Below are positions 36,789-46,541 of a stretch of DNA of 64,000 nt, piece by piece (positions within the stretch are counted from its first letter, which is position 1; each line of letters begins with the position of its first letter). Location of the stretch: NCBI GenBank assembly GCA_016721765.1, contig JADKHO010000002.1:372001-436000 (forward strand), written 5' to 3'. The translations under genes and the position numbers were made by a program. Origin of the DNA: Bacteroidota bacterium. Its GTDB lineage: Bacteria > Bacteroidota > Bacteroidia > UBA4408. The notes beneath the pieces were generated by a model. The model was not told the DNA's origin. It searched no databases and was given only the letters and a program-made list of their open reading frames with translations.

Positions 36789-39089
36789 ATGTCCTTTACA
36801 AAGCGCTCTTACTACCTCCTACTTGCAGCATTATTTTTTTGCTTGAATGTGCAAAAAAGTCGTGCACAAAAAGTGGGTGTTGTGCTTAGCGGTGGCGGTG
36901 CAGATGGTGTTGCACACATTGGTGTATTAAAATCGCTCGAAGAAAACCGCATTCCCATCGATTACATTGTAGGTACCAGCATGGGTGCCTTTGTTGCCGG
37001 TATGTATGCCTCCGGGTATTCAGTTAAGCAAATCGAAACGTTCATAACAAGTGATAAATTTAAACGTGCTGCCGAAGGCGATGTAGAAGAAAAATATGTT
37101 TTTTATTTAAAGAAAAGAGAGAACGATGCCTCTTGGGTTTCCTTTAAATTCGCACCTGACACTATTTTAACCACTTCTCTTCCAACTAACTTTATTTCAC
37201 CTGTTCCCATTGATTTTACTTTGGTGGAATTGTTTGCCAACCCATCGGCAGCATCAAATTATAATTTCGATAGTTTATTCATTCCCTTTCGTTGTGTAGG
37301 CTCTGATGTTACGGCAAAAAAGCAAGTTGTATTTAAAAAAGGAGATGTGGGTCAAAGTATTCGTGCTTCTATGTCTTACCCTTTTTACATTAAGCCCATT
37401 TTGATTGATGGCGATTTGTTTTTTGATGGCGGACTCTACAACAATTTCCCTATTGACGTGCTTTACGCTGATTTTAAACCGGATGTAATAATTGGGAGTA
37501 GTGTGGCCGATAAGCTTATTCCACCCGATGAGGACAATGTTATTTCTCAAATTAAAAGTATGCTCATCAACCGCGGTACGGTCGAAAAAGTTCCGGTTCC
37601 ATCGATTGTTATTGAACCGATAGTGGATGACATTGGACTTTTTGAATTTAAGAGTGCTGCTAAGGTTTTAGGGAATGGTTATGTGGCAGCAAACGAAAAA
37701 ATGGATAGCATTAAAATGCTGATTAGCCGTCGCGAAAATTCAGATTCGCTTCAATGCCGCCGACAACTCTTTCAAAACAAAAAAGAAAGATTGGTTTTCG
37801 AAAAAATACTTATCGAAGGACTAAAAGTAAAACAAGCCCACTATGTGCGTAAATTACTGAGCAATAAAAATAAATTAGTTACACTCGAAGAGCTTAAACC
37901 TAAGTACTATCGCTTGGTTGCAGATGATAAAATCAAACAGATTTACCCGCTTACCAAATACAATGAAAAATCGGGCTTTTACGATTTATTATTAAAAATA
38001 AAGAAGGAAAAGGATTTATTTGTTTCCTTTGGCGGAAATGTTTCTTCTCGACCTATAAATGCCGGTTTTATTGGTTTACAGTATAATTACCTTCGAAAAA
38101 TTTCGATCACCACAAGTGGAAATATTTATTTTGGTAAGCTGTATGGTTCCTATCAAGCCAAATTACGTTTTGATTTTCCTTCTCGTCTTCCTTTTTATGC
38201 CGAGGCTTCATTTACCCGTAACCGCTGGGATTTCTTTAAAAGTAGTACCGCATTTTTTGAAGAATCTAAACCATCTTTTCTCGTACAAAATGATTTGTAT
38301 GGCGATGTAAATCTAGGTTTACCGGCAAAAAACAAAGGAAAAATTATTACCGGGTCTGCTTTTGCTAACAGCTACGACAAGTACTATCAAACCAAAGTAT
38401 TTTCAGCCACCGATACTGCCGATAGAACCGATTTATACCTAACCAGCCCTTATCTTTTTTATGAACGCAATACTTTAAATAAAAAACAATTTGCAAACAG
38501 AGGTACGTATTTTTTGCTTAAAGCAAGATACTTAAGTGGACGCGAAGTAAATACTCCCGGTTCCACTTCCATAAATCGAAATACTTATAGCCGCTACCAC
38601 AACTGGTTCAATGTGCACTTAATATATGATAACTATTTTAAACGAAAAGGAAATTTGCGATTAGGATTTTATTTAGAAGGCGTATATTCCAATCAGGATT
38701 TCTTTAATAACTACACTGCCAGCATTCTTGCAGCACCTGCCTTTATGCCTATACCCGAAAGTAGGACACTCTTTTTAGAAAATTTTAGAGCCCACTCTTT
38801 CGCTGCTGGTGGTTTTAGAAGTGTAATTAATTTTTATACAAATTTTGACATACGCATCGAAGGTTTTGTTTACCAACCGTATAGGGAAATATTAAAACAG
38901 CCAGACTTAACTGCAAAATACGGTGAACCCTTTGCGCAAATATATTTTATAGGTTCCACTTCACTCATCTATCACAGCCCAATTGGACCATTAAGTTTTA
39001 ATGTAAACTATTACGATCGCAAAAGCGATTCATTTAATTTTCTATTTTCATTTGGGTATTTGTTGTTCAATAAAAAATCAACCGAATAA
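36789..39089 (+). CDS. patatin-like phospholipase with C-terminal beta-barrel (PlpD-like)
   Basis: 766 residues from the ATG at 36789 (MSFTKRSYYLLL, signal peptide ending SRAQ); a TTG 18 bases upstream is less likely. Patatin domain ~27-300: oxyanion loop VLSGGGADGVAHIG, nucleophile GTSMGAF and catalytic Asp in FDGGLYNNFP. Then a POTRA-like segment (~335-410) and a C-terminal membrane barrel (~420-766) of alternating aromatic strands ending in FLFSFGYLLF, as in BamA/surface-antigen proteins. This is the type Vd autotransporter-like layout: a lipase on the outer membrane or released. It has its own -7 element. Confidence 0.87.
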   Translation: MSFTKRSYYLLLAALFFCLNVQKSRAQKVGVVLSGGGADGVAHIGVLKSLEENRIPIDYIVGTSMGAFVAGMYASGYSVKQIETFITSDKFKRAAEGDVEEKYVFYLKKRENDASWVSFKFAPDTILTTSLPTNFISPVPIDFTLVELFANPSAASNYNFDSLFIPFRCVGSDVTAKKQVVFKKGDVGQSIRASMSYPFYIKPILIDGDLFFDGGLYNNFPIDVLYADFKPDVIIGSSVADKLIPPDEDNVISQIKSMLINRGTVEKVPVPSIVIEPIVDDIGLFEFKSAAKVLGNGYVAANEKMDSIKMLISRRENSDSLQCRRQLFQNKKERLVFEKILIEGLKVKQAHYVRKLLSNKNKLVTLEELKPKYYRLVADDKIKQIYPLTKYNEKSGFYDLLLKIKKEKDLFVSFGGNVSSRPINAGFIGLQYNYLRKISITTSGNIYFGKLYGSYQAKLRFDFPSRLPFYAEASFTRNRWDFFKSSTAFFEESKPSFLVQNDLYGDVNLGLPAKNKGKIITGSAFANSYDKYYQTKVFSATDTADRTDLYLTSPYLFYERNTLNKKQFANRGTYFLLKARYLSGREVNTPGSTSINRNTYSRYHNWFNVHLIYDNYFKRKGNLRLGFYLEGVYSNQDFFNNYTASILAAPAFMPIPESRTLFLENFRAHSFAAGGFRSVINFYTNFDIRIEGFVYQPYREILKQPDLTAKYGEPFAQIYFIGSTSLIYHSPIGPLSFNVNYYDRKSDSFNFLFSFGYLLFNKKSTE

Positions 39090-39228
39090 CAATAAGTCTC
39101 CCTTACCCGATTATTATCTTTCCAAATCAATAACAGATTTACCTTTTGAGATCAAATTTAGATCTGTTCGTCGAACTTTTTTGTAACCTTTTAGGAAATA
39201 ATAAGTATAGCTGTTTTTTCCATTTTTA

Positions 39229-39258
39229 TTTGTTAATGTCAAAAAAAAGCTATATTTG
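39229..39258 (+). promoter_or_regulatory. full Bacteroidota-type promoter of the giant subtilase gene
   Basis: TTTG at 39229-39232 and TATATTTG at 39251-39258 are spaced by 18 bases, within the -33/-7 pattern TTTG-N17-23-TAnnTTTG. The start codon follows at 39294. Best complete promoter in the window. Confidence 0.65.
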
Positions 39259-39293
39259 TTTATTCAATATAACCGCTAATTTATCTTATTAAT

Positions 39294-42200
39294 ATGAAAA
39301 ATTACCCATTTCATCTGCTAAATGCAGGTTCGTCGCGCTTCTTGTGTTTTGGTAAAGCAATCACGCGCATTTTGCTCATTGCGCTTCTCTTTGCTAAGGG
39401 TGTCTCAGCCCAACAATTACAAATGACTGACTTTGTAATGTATGCCGGTTCGGGTGGATCGGGCTGCACAACTCCTCCATCCGGGGGATTTGGTGTTTTT
39501 ATGGCCTCGTCGAATACCATCAACAATGGCTCTATTGGAAGTAAAGTGTTAGTTAAAACAACCGGAACTTCGCAAATAAATTCAAATATATATTCGCAAG
39601 GAAAAGCAACACTTTCCAGTAGTAATGCTGTAGTTGGGAATATGGTAATAGCCAATACCTCCTCCGCATCAGGAACAATTTTATCAGTTGGTAACAGCGC
39701 TTCCATAACCGGAAATATTGATGTAAAAGGGAATACTGTTATTGGAAGTGGAACATTTAATGGAAAATTAACTCATCCTACAGGAACCACCTATTCAGGT
39801 CCGGTACCTTCTCTTGGAAATATTATTGGAGTGCCTGCCTTACCTGTATTTCCGGCACAACCTGCAATAACTGCATTTCCTGCTTATCCTCAAATGTCCG
39901 ATATTTCAACTACTCAAACACTTAATCCGGGTTCATACGACGATATAAAGTTAACCGGTGGAAAAACCATTACGTTTAACGGTCCGGGGGTATATGTTTT
40001 TGATTTGATACAAAACAGTGGAAGCACCAATTATTTTGTGTTCGATTTTAAAAACACCAGCTCAGGCGCCATTTTAATATATGTTCACAATAACATGGTG
40101 ATGGGTAAAATGGGTGTAACTGCCATTAATGGTGGCAGCGCATCGCGAATTTTTACTGAGGTTCATGGTATTGGTACAGGTTCAAAAAAATATGCATTTG
40201 ATTTAGCTAACGGTTCATCCGGAGCCGCAAGTTCCAAATGGTTAGGAACAGTATGGGCACCCTACGCAGGAATTAATGTTGGCTCTGGTACCGGAAATAG
40301 TGATGTAACCGGTGCACTTTGGAGTGGTACTCAAGTAAATATTCAAAGCGGTGTTACAATCACTTATGCACCCTTTCAAAATTGTTCTTCTCCAAATGCA
40401 AATGCCGGTGCAGATATGGTGATCACTTGTTCGACATCTACTGTGCAATTAAATGGCTCTTCATCAACGGCGGGAGTTACTTACAATTGGCTTGCTTCTA
40501 ATGGAGGTACAATTGTGGGTGCAGCCAACATTGCAAGTCCTACAGTAAGTAGTGCCGGAACTTACACATTAACTGTAACTACTTCTGCCGGCGGATGCTC
40601 TGCCAGTGATGTTGTTCTTGTTACAGAAGATAAAATTTCGCCAACTGCAGTTGCCGGGGCTGATATGGTTATTAATTGTACGAATATGAGTGCAATTTTA
40701 AATGGTTCATCAAATACCGCAGGAGTTTCCTATAATTGGAGTGCTAGCAATGGCGGATCTATTTCAGGTTCCACTTCAATAGCAAATCCCTCTGCTAGCA
40801 CTGCAGGTTCATACACTTTAACCGTAACTAATCCGTTAAATGGTTGCTCAGCAAGTGATTTAGTTTTAGTTACGTTAGATAATCAAGCGCCAAACGCAAA
40901 TGCCGGAAACGATAACGTTATTTCTTGTGCTTTTTTAACCCGTGAATTAAACGGTTCTTCCTCTACAGCAGGAGTTAATTATAGCTGGTCAAGCGCCAAT
41001 GGTGGTAACATTACAAGTGCTACTAATATTCCAAATCCTACCGTTAATGCGGTTGGCGATTATACGCTTACGGTTACCAATCCGGCTAACGGCTGTAGTG
41101 CAACTGATGTAGCACAAATAACCCAAGGACCTTGTATTTTCCCTTATTATCCGCCAGATCCAAGCGGTAAAGTGGGTTCTTTAATTGGATCTGAGTTAAC
41201 TTCATTGTATTTCAATTTTAATCCCAATGCCAGTGATACCTTAGATAATATTTATCAAATAAATGCTGATAGCGTTTACATTGAAGTAATTTCCTTAGCA
41301 GGTCAATATCAAACCCTGCTTAGTTTATTGCAAACCACTCCTTACGGTATTACTCGATTAATTGATAATGGTCCAAATACCTTATTTATTTCAGGTTTAT
41401 ATCCCGTTAACCATTTGAAAAAGTTGGATAGCCTTCCAAACTTAATTGACTATGTGCGTCCTTTATTTCCACCAGTTTCTAATACTGGTATTATAACTAG
41501 TGCTGGTGATATTGCACAAAAATCGGATATCGCCCGTATTGGATATGGCTTGAATGGTACAGGTGTAAAAATTGGAGTTATCTCTAATAGTTATAACACC
41601 ATTCAAGGTAACCCTGCCGCGACAGATATTGCTAATGGTGATTTGCCGGGAGCAAATGGAACAAATCCTGTTCATGTATTAAAAGATTATCCTTACGGAA
41701 TACAATCGGATGAAGGTAGAGCTATGTTGCAAATTGTGCACGATATTGCCCCTAATGCCGACTTAGCATTTCGCACCGGATTTATTAGTGCCGGGGACAT
41801 GGCACAAGGAATTTTAGCATTGAAAAATGACAATTGTAATGTTATTGTAGATGATGTGACTTTTATTACCGAACCTTTCTTTCGTGATGGAGTTGTTGCA
41901 CAAGCTGTGAATACAGTTGCTTCCCAAGGTGTTTCTTACTTTACATCGGCCGGAAATTTCGGAAATAAATCTTATCAAAATACATTTAACCCTGCCCCTA
42001 CTCCAAACAATTTACCGGGTGCTGCACATGATTTTGGCGGTGGCGATATCTATCAGTCTTTAATATTACCTCCCGGAAATTATGTGATTGTGATGCAATG
42101 GGAAGATGAAATTTATTCGCTTGGTCAAAACTCTACAGGTACTGCCAACGATATGGACATTTACCTTACTGCAGATAATGGAATTACACTTTTTGGTTTT

Positions 42201-45200
42201 AACCGAAATAATATTGGTGGCGACCCCCTTGAAGTTCTTCCTTTTACTGTTGGAGGAAATGTGGCTCAAAATGCAAGCTTGTTAATCACACGTTCTAACG
42301 GCTCAGGAAATGTAAATTTTAAATATATTATTTTCCGTGGTGAGGGTGTAATCACAGAACACAATACCGGAACTTCTACCATTGTTGGTCAAGCTAATGC
42401 TGATGGTGCGATGGCGGTGGGTGCGGTGTTGTATTCCAATACACCGGCTTATGGTGTAAATCCTCCTACAGTTGCATCTTTCTCCTCACGTGGAGGAACA
42501 CCTGTTGCGGGCCTTACGCGAAATAAACCCGATTTATGTGCACCAAACGGTGGTAATACCACTGTGAACATGGGCGGTGTAAATATAGATGCGGATGCCT
42601 TCCCTAATTTCTTTGGTACTTCAGCAGCTGCTCCACACGCAGCCGGAATAGCTGCTTTGTTGATTGAAGGAAAACAAAAATTCTATAACCAAACAATGAC
42701 GCCTACGCAAGTGCGCGGCGTAATGCAAGCTACTTCCGACGATATGGATGCACCTGGTTTTGATTATAATACCGGTGCCGGTTTTGTAAATGCAGATGCA
42801 GCAATGCGCACCTTTGCAGCTCCAACACCGGATATAGTTTCGCTTGCTGCACCAAATGCAGTAACTCCGGGAACAGTAACCTTTACAGTTACGGTGAATG
42901 GTGATTTCCTAACCTCAAATTCTCAAATTATTTTTAGAGGACAACCTTTGGTTACTACTGTTTTAAGTAATAATCAATTGCAAGCCACAGTGCCCACTTT
43001 CTTTGGTAATCCTCCGGTTCAGATTTTTAACCCAGCGATTACACCAAATACAAACGATGGTGGATATTCAGACACCTTGTATTTCTTTGCTCCGGTGAAG
43101 AAAAATGTAGTGGTAAATGCTGTTAATGCATCCAAAAAATTTGGAGAGGAGGTACCGGCATTTACATCTACAGTTACTGTGGATGATCAGGATCCGGCAG
43201 TGCTTGGACTTAGCTTAGCGGATTTAGGGTTAGCTTCTATTCAATACTCCACTCCGGCCACAGCGGCAAGCAATGCAGGAATTTATTTTATTCGTCCAAC
43301 TGCCAATGCCACCAATGATATTGGATTGCAAGAATTGTATACCTACGATTTCAACGATGGATTATTAAGCATCGAAAAAATGCCGATGACCATTAAAGCA
43401 CAAGATCTTACTTTAACCTATGGGGATAAAATTGATGGACTTGGTTTACAATTCGATTACAACTTCGACAATTCCAACATTCCCCCGGCCGATCAAGGAG
43501 CATTCTTAAATGCAATTGAATCTGAGCACAGTTCATCTCTTGTGGATGCTGTTGCTATGGTGGATGATCAAAGTGTAGTGAATCAGCGAGGATTGGTGAA
43601 TGCCGATTTAATTAACCTCAGCTTTATTGTAAGCCAAAAAGGACTTGTAAATCAAAGAGGTCTGGTGAATCAAAAAGGTTTGGTGAACAATGTTCCGGTA
43701 TACGACACCACTAAGATTGTCGATTTAGCTTTATCTTCTTTATTTGGATATCAAACAGATTCTATTAATGCTACCCTTGCCAGCGGAAATCCATTAGCGA
43801 ATCAAAAAGGATTGGTGAATCAAAAAGGATTGGTGAATGGAACTGCTACAGTGAATCAAAAGGGTTTGGTAAACGGCTCAACTGTAGTGAATAGTACTTC
43901 CAACTCAGGTGGTGCTGATGTTGCGGTTATTGTGGATGAAGACGATTACAACGCTACCACCGATACCATTTATACATTCTATTCAATAAACTTGATTACC
44001 GGAATTTCAGCAGGTACACATAAAATTGTACCCGGTGCATTCCTCACCAATAATTTTGATGTAACCTACGAAATTGGAACCTTAACCATTTTGCCGGACA
44101 CTTTATTTGTAACGGCAGACAATCAAAATCCTTTATGCAACAGTTTGCCTGAATTTACATCCACAATAACCGGTTACGATTACGATGACAATGCTGCAAA
44201 TGTTATTGCATCCGGTCCGAGTTATGCAATTTGGGACAACCAAAATCAAGTTGTAAATGGAGTTCCACAAGGAGGATCCTATCAAATCATACCAAGTAAT
44301 TTAAACTTAATTGCACCACCAAATTATTTTGTTCAGTATACAAATGGAACCCTTACTGAGCCGGCGGTGTTAACCCTTTCGGCTACTGCAACTCAACCTT
44401 TATGTAATGGCCAAACCGGAAGTGTTATATTAGAGGCTGCAGGTGGAACAGGTGCTTATACTTATACCGGTGCTACTTCTAACTTAAGCCAAGGCACTTA
44501 TAACTATTTGGTTACAGATGAAAATGGTTGTACAGCCGAAACAAGTGCAAACATTGTGGCAGCGCCAAGCCTTTTAACACTAACAGCTACCGAAACTCAA
44601 CCAAAATGTTTTGGTGAAACAGGATCGGTAAGCCTCGAAGCAAATGGAGGAACAGGCAATTATACTTACGGAAATGAACCAACCGCTAATCTTTCTGCAG
44701 GCGTTTATATCTTTACTGTAACCGACGAAAACGGCTGTTCTGCGTCTGCAACTGTTACTATAAATGCTGCACCATCACAATTAATTTTAACTGCAAATCC
44801 TACACAAGCTTTGTGCTACGGACAAACAGGAAGTGTTAGTTTGAATGCAAATGGAGGCACAGGTGTTTATTATTACGATAATACTCCTACTGTTGGTTTA
44901 GCTGCCGGCGTTTATGCTTATACTGTTACAGATGAAAACAGTTGTACAGCCAGTACAAGTGCTACTATTAATGCTGCTCCGGCTGAATTGATTTTAACTG
45001 CTACCGCTACACAACCACTCTGTTATGGACAAACAGGTAGTGTAAGTTTAAGCACAAGTGGAGGAACAGGTTCATATAGTTATGGTAATACAGCAACCAC
45101 GAATTTAGGAGCAGGTACTTATAATTATTTTGTAACCGATGAAAATGCTTGTACATCAAGTGCAAGTGCAATCATCAATGCTGCTCCAGCACAATTAATT

Positions 45201-46457
45201 CTTACGGTAACTCCTACACAACCTAATTGCTATAATCAAACCGGAAGTGTTGTAAGAATAGCAAGTGGCGGAACTGCTTTTTATACTTATAACACTACTG
45301 CAACTGCTAATTTAGGTGCCGGAACATATAATTATTCCGTAACAGATGCTAATGGCTGTGCTGCAAGCGGCTCGGCAACAATTGTTGTTCCGACTGCTGT
45401 TAGTGGAATAATTACTTCAACTGCTGCAACCTGTGGTGGAGCAAATGGATCAGCAACTGTTACTCCTTCAGGTGGAACTCCGGGATATACGTATTTGTGG
45501 ATGCCTTGTAGCAAAACAACTCAATCGGTAACCGGCTTAGCGGCAGGATCATATACCGTGAAAATTACAGATACGAAAGGTTGCTATACTACTTTGAGTG
45601 TTACCATCGGAACAGCTAATATTTCAGCACCTGTTGCTATCACCGGTCAAGTAGATAATTTGTGTGGGGCAACCGGAAAAGTTTATTCTATTGCTCCGGT
45701 TACAGGAGCAACTTCTTACACATGGACTGTGCCATCAGGCGTTACGATCACTAGTAATAATGGTACGTCCATAACAGTAAAATTTGGAACTTCGTTTAAA
45801 ACATCCGGAAGCATTTGCGTAAAAGCAAATTGTGCCTGCAATTCAAGTGCATATACATGTTTGAATATTGTTGCCCCTCCGGCACAACCGGGCGCAATTA
45901 CAGGAGCTTCATCGGTTTGTAAATCACAAACCAATGTGCCCTACTCTATTGTTGCTGTTAGCGGTGCAACTTCCTATTCATGGACAATAAATAGCGGTGC
46001 AAGTTTTGTGGGTTCAACAAGCGGTACTTCATCTGTTGTTAAATTCACTGGTGCTACAGGTACTTCTGCCAACTTAAAAGTGGTTGCAAAAAATAGCTGT
46101 GGTAGTTCAGCTGCAAGAACATTAGCGGTAACGGTTAACACAAATTGTAGAACCATAAGTGGTGCAGCCATTCAAGATGCCGGTGATAACGAATCCTACT
46201 TCTCTGATTTGATGATATATCCTAACCCTGCAAATTCAGTTGTAAACATCAGTTTTGAATCACCTGAAAATGTAAGCTATACCTTTAAATTAATGGACAT
46301 GCTTGGCAATACTGTCTTAGTTGAAAATTATGTTTCGGGTAACGGTGTTAACAAAAAAGAAATTAATTTGAAAGATTACGCACAAGGCATTTATTTCTTG
46401 CGTATTGATAAAGATGGCGCAGAAGTAAAAACTACGCGTGTAGTTGTTCAACATTAA
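39294..46457 (+). CDS. giant DUF3494 / Ig-like / subtilase / MBG / SprB-repeat T9SS protein
   Basis: 2387 residues. Signal peptide (ending GVSAQ, ~39), DUF3494 ice-binding-like domain (~45-360), three Ig/PKD-like repeats (~365-615), S8 subtilase-like core (~745-1175), an IPT-like domain (~1180-1260), MBG-type domains (~1265-1600) interrupted by a NQKGLVN array (~1430-1527), six SprB-like repeats (~1693-2105), two more Ig-like domains (~2107-2290) and a T9SS type A tail (MIYPNPANSVVN ... GIYFLRIDKDG). Catalytic Ser (GTSAAAPHAAG) and oxyanion Asn (TSAGNFG) are present. The His motif reads DEGRAM, and the Asp motif reads VISNSYN. Cell-surface adhesin/protease or pseudoprotease. Paralogue of the gene at 1-3424. 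Confidence 0.9.
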   Translation: MKNYPFHLLNAGSSRFLCFGKAITRILLIALLFAKGVSAQQLQMTDFVMYAGSGGSGCTTPPSGGFGVFMASSNTINNGSIGSKVLVKTTGTSQINSNIYSQGKATLSSSNAVVGNMVIANTSSASGTILSVGNSASITGNIDVKGNTVIGSGTFNGKLTHPTGTTYSGPVPSLGNIIGVPALPVFPAQPAITAFPAYPQMSDISTTQTLNPGSYDDIKLTGGKTITFNGPGVYVFDLIQNSGSTNYFVFDFKNTSSGAILIYVHNNMVMGKMGVTAINGGSASRIFTEVHGIGTGSKKYAFDLANGSSGAASSKWLGTVWAPYAGINVGSGTGNSDVTGALWSGTQVNIQSGVTITYAPFQNCSSPNANAGADMVITCSTSTVQLNGSSSTAGVTYNWLASNGGTIVGAANIASPTVSSAGTYTLTVTTSAGGCSASDVVLVTEDKISPTAVAGADMVINCTNMSAILNGSSNTAGVSYNWSASNGGSISGSTSIANPSASTAGSYTLTVTNPLNGCSASDLVLVTLDNQAPNANAGNDNVISCAFLTRELNGSSSTAGVNYSWSSANGGNITSATNIPNPTVNAVGDYTLTVTNPANGCSATDVAQITQGPCIFPYYPPDPSGKVGSLIGSELTSLYFNFNPNASDTLDNIYQINADSVYIEVISLAGQYQTLLSLLQTTPYGITRLIDNGPNTLFISGLYPVNHLKKLDSLPNLIDYVRPLFPPVSNTGIITSAGDIAQKSDIARIGYGLNGTGVKIGVISNSYNTIQGNPAATDIANGDLPGANGTNPVHVLKDYPYGIQSDEGRAMLQIVHDIAPNADLAFRTGFISAGDMAQGILALKNDNCNVIVDDVTFITEPFFRDGVVAQAVNTVASQGVSYFTSAGNFGNKSYQNTFNPAPTPNNLPGAAHDFGGGDIYQSLILPPGNYVIVMQWEDEIYSLGQNSTGTANDMDIYLTADNGITLFGFNRNNIGGDPLEVLPFTVGGNVAQNASLLITRSNGSGNVNFKYIIFRGEGVITEHNTGTSTIVGQANADGAMAVGAVLYSNTPAYGVNPPTVASFSSRGGTPVAGLTRNKPDLCAPNGGNTTVNMGGVNIDADAFPNFFGTSAAAPHAAGIAALLIEGKQKFYNQTMTPTQVRGVMQATSDDMDAPGFDYNTGAGFVNADAAMRTFAAPTPDIVSLAAPNAVTPGTVTFTVTVNGDFLTSNSQIIFRGQPLVTTVLSNNQLQATVPTFFGNPPVQIFNPAITPNTNDGGYSDTLYFFAPVKKNVVVNAVNASKKFGEEVPAFTSTVTVDDQDPAVLGLSLADLGLASIQYSTPATAASNAGIYFIRPTANATNDIGLQELYTYDFNDGLLSIEKMPMTIKAQDLTLTYGDKIDGLGLQFDYNFDNSNIPPADQGAFLNAIESEHSSSLVDAVAMVDDQSVVNQRGLVNADLINLSFIVSQKGLVNQRGLVNQKGLVNNVPVYDTTKIVDLALSSLFGYQTDSINATLASGNPLANQKGLVNQKGLVNGTATVNQKGLVNGSTVVNSTSNSGGADVAVIVDEDDYNATTDTIYTFYSINLITGISAGTHKIVPGAFLTNNFDVTYEIGTLTILPDTLFVTADNQNPLCNSLPEFTSTITGYDYDDNAANVIASGPSYAIWDNQNQVVNGVPQGGSYQIIPSNLNLIAPPNYFVQYTNGTLTEPAVLTLSATATQPLCNGQTGSVILEAAGGTGAYTYTGATSNLSQGTYNYLVTDENGCTAETSANIVAAPSLLTLTATETQPKCFGETGSVSLEANGGTGNYTYGNEPTANLSAGVYIFTVTDENGCSASATVTINAAPSQLILTANPTQALCYGQTGSVSLNANGGTGVYYYDNTPTVGLAAGVYAYTVTDENSCTASTSATINAAPAELILTATATQPLCYGQTGSVSLSTSGGTGSYSYGNTATTNLGAGTYNYFVTDENACTSSASAIINAAPAQLILTVTPTQPNCYNQTGSVVRIASGGTAFYTYNTTATANLGAGTYNYSVTDANGCAASGSATIVVPTAVSGIITSTAATCGGANGSATVTPSGGTPGYTYLWMPCSKTTQSVTGLAAGSYTVKITDTKGCYTTLSVTIGTANISAPVAITGQVDNLCGATGKVYSIAPVTGATSYTWTVPSGVTITSNNGTSITVKFGTSFKTSGSICVKANCACNSSAYTCLNIVAPPAQPGAITGASSVCKSQTNVPYSIVAVSGATSYSWTINSGASFVGSTSGTSSVVKFTGATGTSANLKVVAKNSCGSSAARTLAVTVNTNCRTISGAAIQDAGDNESYFSDLMIYPNPANSVVNISFESPENVSYTFKLMDMLGNTVLVENYVSGNGVNKKEINLKDYAQGIYFLRIDKDGAEVKTTRVVVQH
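43581..43874 (+). repeat. NQKGLVN peptide motif array
   Basis: Seven copies of the motif [NS]Q[KR]GLVN, partly back to back and partly separated by spacers of 11-45 residues, inside the MBG region of the giant subtilase protein. Codons differ between copies (for example GGA/GGT/GGG for Gly, TTG/CTT/CTG for Leu), so the motif seems conserved at protein level and not as a recent DNA duplication. Confidence 0.8.
44370..45625 (+). repeat. six SprB-like coding repeats
   Basis: Repeats of about 68 residues (204 bp), each with LTLTAT.TQP.C.GQTGSV.L.A.GGTG.Y.Y, then AGTYNY.VTDENGC. The sixth is more divergent (VSGIITSTAATCGGANG). This matches the SprB repeat of Bacteroidota adhesins. Confidence 0.8.
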
Positions 46458-46477
46458 AAATGTTAGTCAAAAAAAAG

Positions 46478-46509
46478 AGGCTGTTCGAAATTCGAGCAGC
46501 CTTTTTTTT
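46478..46509. terminator. bidirectional intrinsic terminator between convergent genes
   Basis: AGGCTGTTCG (46478-46487) pairs with CGAGCAGCCT (46493-46502), one G-T pair, loop AAATT. An A run precedes the stem and a T run follows it, so it can stop transcription both from the giant subtilase gene and from yihY on the other strand. Confidence 0.85.
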
Positions 46510-46541
46510 GTTGTTTATTCTAATGGAATTGCATCCTTATT

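Noticed and set aside
39311..39706. 131-codon minus-strand frame opposite the giant subtilase gene
   Set aside because: Shadow of the signal peptide/DUF3494 coding region; composition is typical of an antisense frame of Ser/Thr/Gly-rich sequence.
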